Assembly: GCF_027186265.1 (NCBI RefSeq)
Contig: NZ_CP114176.1
Location: 2,914,001-2,978,000 of the forward strand
Reading direction: 5' to 3'
From: Lentibacillus daqui
GTDB lineage: Bacteria > Bacillota > Bacilli > Bacillales > Amphibacillaceae
DNA: 64,000 bases
Shown here: piece after piece, positions 61,403-64,000 of the stretch
Position numbering within the stretch: position 1 is the stretch's first letter
Layout of the letters: every line of letters starts with the position of its first letter
Translations under genes and position numbers: made by a program
Notes under the pieces: model-generated
What the model was told of the DNA's origin: nothing
Database searches by the model: none
Seen by the model: the letters and a program-made list of their open reading frames with translations, nothing else

Positions 61403-63058
61403 TTAATGATCCCGAAGCCCCTGAATCGTTGCGGAAACCGAAATTTGTTCTGGATCAGTAATAATCTCGATTACTGTTGGTTTGGTCTGCTTTACCGCTA
61501 ATATCTCATCAAAAATGCGGGCAAATTCCTCAGCTGAACGTACACAATAACCGTTCGCCCCAACACTTTTAGCCAAATCAGCAAATGATACTTGCCCTAA
61601 ATCCGTAGCCATAACCTTTTTCGGATAATGAATTTCCTGGTGCATCCGAATCGTTCCATACATGTTATTATTAAATACCAAACTTATGACAGGAATCTGG
61701 TTGCGGACGGCTGTCTCCAGTTCCTGAACCGTCATCATAAAACCGCCATCACCAGATAGGGATACAACTGTTTTTTCCGGAAAAGCCAGTTTTGCCCCGA
61801 GTGCTGCCGGCATCCCATACCCCATTGCTCCAGAGGTTGGACCGACATACGTATGTTTTTCGGCAAAAGAATAATAGGTATGGAGCCACCCGGCAAAGTT
61901 CCCGGCATCATTCGTCAACAGCGCATCTTTTGGCAGTTTATCGGCCAGTGTTGCGACCACATGCTTATTCAACGGATCGTCTGGCATTACCGTTAAGCCG
62001 CTGATTGATTCGTATGCCTGGCGTCGTTCTTTGACCCATTCTTTCCATGGACGGATCCATAATTTCATCTCTTGTAAATGCGCCAGTGCTTCACGAAGAT
62101 CAGCGACAATCCCGATGACCGGAGCATAGACCTTGCCGATTGATTCATGGTCAATGTCGATATGAATCAACTTTTTACCGGCATCGATAATGCTGTAATC
62201 CTGTGTTGTTACCTCCGATAGCCGGGTGCCTAATGCCAGAATCACATCAGCCTCCTTCGCCGTTTGCAAGACTTGTTTATTCGTGCCAAGTCCCAGATGA
62301 CCGACATATAAAGGATGATCGTTCGGAAATGCGTCTTGTCGGCGAAACGCAGCCATTACCGGAAAATGAAATTTCTCGGCAAACGATTGCAATGCTTCTT
62401 CCGCTTGAGATGCCTTCACCCCGCCCCCCGCAATGATTAGCGGATGTCTGGCCTGGGTAAGCAGGTGCTCTACTTCCGCTATTTCCTGTTTGGCCGGGGC
62501 AGGTGTTGGTTTCATAAACCGCGACCCAAACTGCATTTCCGCGGTAACTGGCAACACATCCTCGGGTAACGAAATAACGACAGGGCCAGGTCTGCCGGAT
62601 TGGGCGATGCGAAAAGCCCGTTGCACGAGTTCAGGAATCCGTTCAGCAGCGGTAATTTCTACAGCCCACTTAGCAATATGCTGAAACCACTGATCCAGAT
62701 CAACTTCCTGAAACCCCTCACGCCCGCGGAATTTGCTGTGTACCTGACCTAGCATAACGACCATTGGGGTGGAATCCTGATAGGCGGTATGCACCCCAAT
62801 TGACAGGTTTGCCGCACCGACGCCTCTTGTCGCCAGCACTACACCAGGTTTTAATGATGACTTGCCGTACCCTTCTGCCATAAAGGCTGCACCACTTTCA
62901 TGTCGGGCGGAAACAACCTGGATCGACGTTTCATCATACAATGCATCCAATAGAGGCAAATAGCTTTCTCCAGGTACACAGAACGCCTTTGTGACCCCCT
63001 CACGTTTCATACATTCCACGATCGCCTGGGCACCTGTTTGTTTTTTTGTTTTGGTCAT
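61403..63058 (-). CDS. TPP-dependent enzyme of the acetolactate synthase family
   Basis: 551 residues, three domains: PYR with CVPGESYLPLLDALY (glutamate that activates TPP), central FAD/Rossmann-like domain, and PP domain with the GDG-NN motif (LSGDGGFMMTVQELETAV ... FNNN). No regulatory subunit gene is adjacent and biosynthetic ilv genes are absent, so a catabolic role is likelier, for example 2-oxoadipate decarboxylation; this is inference. The ATG overlaps the aminotransferase stop as ATGA. Confidence 0.88.
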   Translation of the reverse strand: MTKTKKQTGAQAIVECMKREGVTKAFCVPGESYLPLLDALYDETSIQVVSARHESGAAFMAEGYGKSSLKPGVVLATRGVGAANLSIGVHTAYQDSTPMVVMLGQVHSKFRGREGFQEVDLDQWFQHIAKWAVEITAAERIPELVQRAFRIAQSGRPGPVVISLPEDVLPVTAEMQFGSRFMKPTPAPAKQEIAEVEHLLTQARHPLIIAGGGVKASQAEEALQSFAEKFHFPVMAAFRRQDAFPNDHPLYVGHLGLGTNKQVLQTAKEADVILALGTRLSEVTTQDYSIIDAGKKLIHIDIDHESIGKVYAPVIGIVADLREALAHLQEMKLWIRPWKEWVKERRQAYESISGLTVMPDDPLNKHVVATLADKLPKDALLTNDAGNFAGWLHTYYSFAEKHTYVGPTSGAMGYGMPAALGAKLAFPEKTVVSLSGDGGFMMTVQELETAVRNQIPVISLVFNNNMYGTIRMHQEIHYPKKVMATDLGQVSFADLAKSVGANGYCVRSAEEFARIFDEILAVKQTKPTVIEIITDPEQISVSATIQGLRDH

Positions 63059-64000
63059 GTAGCCGCTTTCCCCTTCCAATTGATTGCTTTGATTCGTTCG
63101 ACCACCTCATCCAGCCGGGAAGATGTTACGGTCAGGGCAATGCGGAAATATCCTTCCCCTGCTTCGCCAAATGCAGTTCCTGGTGTGACAATCACCCCAG
63201 CCTCTTCCAGCAATTTGTTGGCAAACGCCAGCGAGGTAAATCCGGCGGGAACTTTCGCCCACATAAATATCGTTCCCCTCGGTTTTGCCGCCTCGATTCC
63301 GGCATCAGTCAGTCCACGGTGGAGCTTTATCATGCGCTTTTGAAAAATCTTTGCATGATCTCTAACCGCTGTGAGATCACTTCGTAATGCGGTAGCTGCG
63401 GCTTGCTGAATCGGTAAAAATTGACTGGTGTCAATGTTGCTTTTCAACGTTGAAAGTGCCTGGATCACTGTTTTATTGCCAACGACATATCCAATCCGCC
63501 AGCCGGTCATGTTAAAGCTTTTCGATAATGAACCAAATTCCACCGCATAATCTTTGGCATCAGGCACCTGTAGAACGCTTGGCGCCTGATAATCGCCAAA
63601 CGTGACCAAATCATAGGCAGCATCATGCGCCAACAAGATATGATTTTCCCGGGTAAATGCAACCGCTTTCTCAAATGTGTTTAAAGAAACAGTAGCTGCG
63701 GTCGGGTTACTCGGGTAATTCAGCAGCATCAGTTTGGCTTTTTCCCGATCAACAGCAGGGATTTGATCAAGCAGTGGTACATATCCATGATCTGCATCAA
63801 GTATCATTGGAACACTTTTTCCGCCGGCAAGGTGCACAGCCGTCTGGTATGCGGGGTATCCCGGATCAGGGACAAGTACCATATCACCTTGATTCAACAC
63901 CGCTTGCATCAAATTAGCAATTCCTTCTTTGGAACCAATTAAGGCAAGCACCTCTGTTTCCGGATCCAATGTGACACCATAATGGCTTTGATAAAACGCT
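63055..64000 (-). CDS. PLP-dependent aminotransferase class I/II, 5' end beyond window
   Basis: At least 315 residues are visible; the gene continues past 64000 without a start. Fold type I motifs: GSKEGIANLMQAVL, PDPGYPAY, LNYPSNPTAATV, HDAAYDLVTFGD and the PLP lysine in SLSKSFNMTGWRIGYV, with the C-terminal arginine region GEGYFRIALT. It resembles DapL/LysN-like and aspartate-type aminotransferases. As first gene before the TPP enzyme and overlapping it by four bases, it probably turns 2-aminoadipate into 2-oxoadipate; substrate is inferred. Confidence 0.9.
   Translation of the reverse strand, partial: AFYQSHYGVTLDPETEVLALIGSKEGIANLMQAVLNQGDMVLVPDPGYPAYQTAVHLAGGKSVPMILDADHGYVPLLDQIPAVDREKAKLMLLNYPSNPTAATVSLNTFEKAVAFTRENHILLAHDAAYDLVTFGDYQAPSVLQVPDAKDYAVEFGSLSKSFNMTGWRIGYVVGNKTVIQALSTLKSNIDTSQFLPIQQAAATALRSDLTAVRDHAKIFQKRMIKLHRGLTDAGIEAAKPRGTIFMWAKVPAGFTSLAFANKLLEEAGVIVTPGTAFGEAGEGYFRIALTVTSSRLDEVVERIKAINWKGKAAT

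Overview
The window looks like chromosome of a low-to-moderate GC, spore-forming Bacillaceae, probably a halotolerant genus near Lentibacillus, Virgibacillus or Oceanobacillus; the genus is an inference. Support: a Bacillus-type 16S rRNA with its promoter and boxA leader, a gamma-type spore protein (sspE) behind a sigma-G promoter, PerR with every B. subtilis ligand residue at the same position, a ClpE promoter with CtsR boxes, and a gene order that follows B. subtilis over long stretches (16S-ygxA-ygzB-perR; bcp; gsaB; ygaD-ygaC-sspE-mutY-yfhP-yfhH-recX-yfhF-yfhE), inverted here.

Layout. 1-2.4 kb: 5' part of an rrn operon on the minus strand. 2.4-9.6 kb: ygxA, ygzB, perR, a cobalamin adenosyltransferase/2-hydroxyacid dehydrogenase pair, a sugar transferase, Bcp peroxiredoxin, a K+ channel and gsaB. 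9.6-16.4 kb: an antibiotic-defence island, a Bce-type peptide-antibiotic module (bceRSAB) followed by an ABC-F ribosome-protection gene whose leader can fold as a complete transcription attenuator. 16.8-26.8 kb: the ygaD-to-yfhE backbone, interrupted by a NERD-nuclease gene lying between two repeat arrays. 26.8-32.8 kb: a DnaA-box cluster, an unknown gene divergent from an XRE regulator, an SPFH/ribbon-helix-helix pair, a ComEC-like secreted hydrolase and a GntR-ABC operon. 32.8-52 kb: clpE, LCP protein, acyl-CoA synthetase, pdaA, yfkD, OsmC-like protein, an amino-acid transporter lacking its ATPase, yfkH, niaR, yhjCB, ald-adeR, glutaminase and a secreted CAP protein. 52-64 kb: mreBH, then genes that together read as lysine breakdown: CaiB CoA-transferase, acyl-CoA dehydrogenase, IclR regulator, L-lysine 6-dehydrogenase, aldehyde dehydrogenase, TPP enzyme and aminotransferase.

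The strongest unexplained signal is a set of intergenic arrays (about 22.8, 24.3, 40.9, 46.9, 51.0, 53.5 and 59.7 kb, plus short ones at 14.2, 27.9 and 38.3 kb). Each holds a short core (ATCRACC, GATCAACTTT, GATCGATTT, TTTATCGGCGA or TTCGATCGA) recurring almost exactly every 21 bp with unrelated linkers. Twenty-one bp is two helical turns, so the cores sit on one face of the DNA. The two longest ATCRACC arrays flank the NERD gene. I know no named family for these.

Other signals: the A:B / B:C / C:D attenuator with a three-codon leader ORF before the ABC-F gene; a symmetric DnaA-box cluster near 26.9 kb; a foldback repeat with GTTCAAAAAG ends; a WalR box and sigma-I-like -35 before mreBH; and a possible second attenuator before the CoA-transferase gene. 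No tRNA, CRISPR array, prophage or insertion sequence was recognised.
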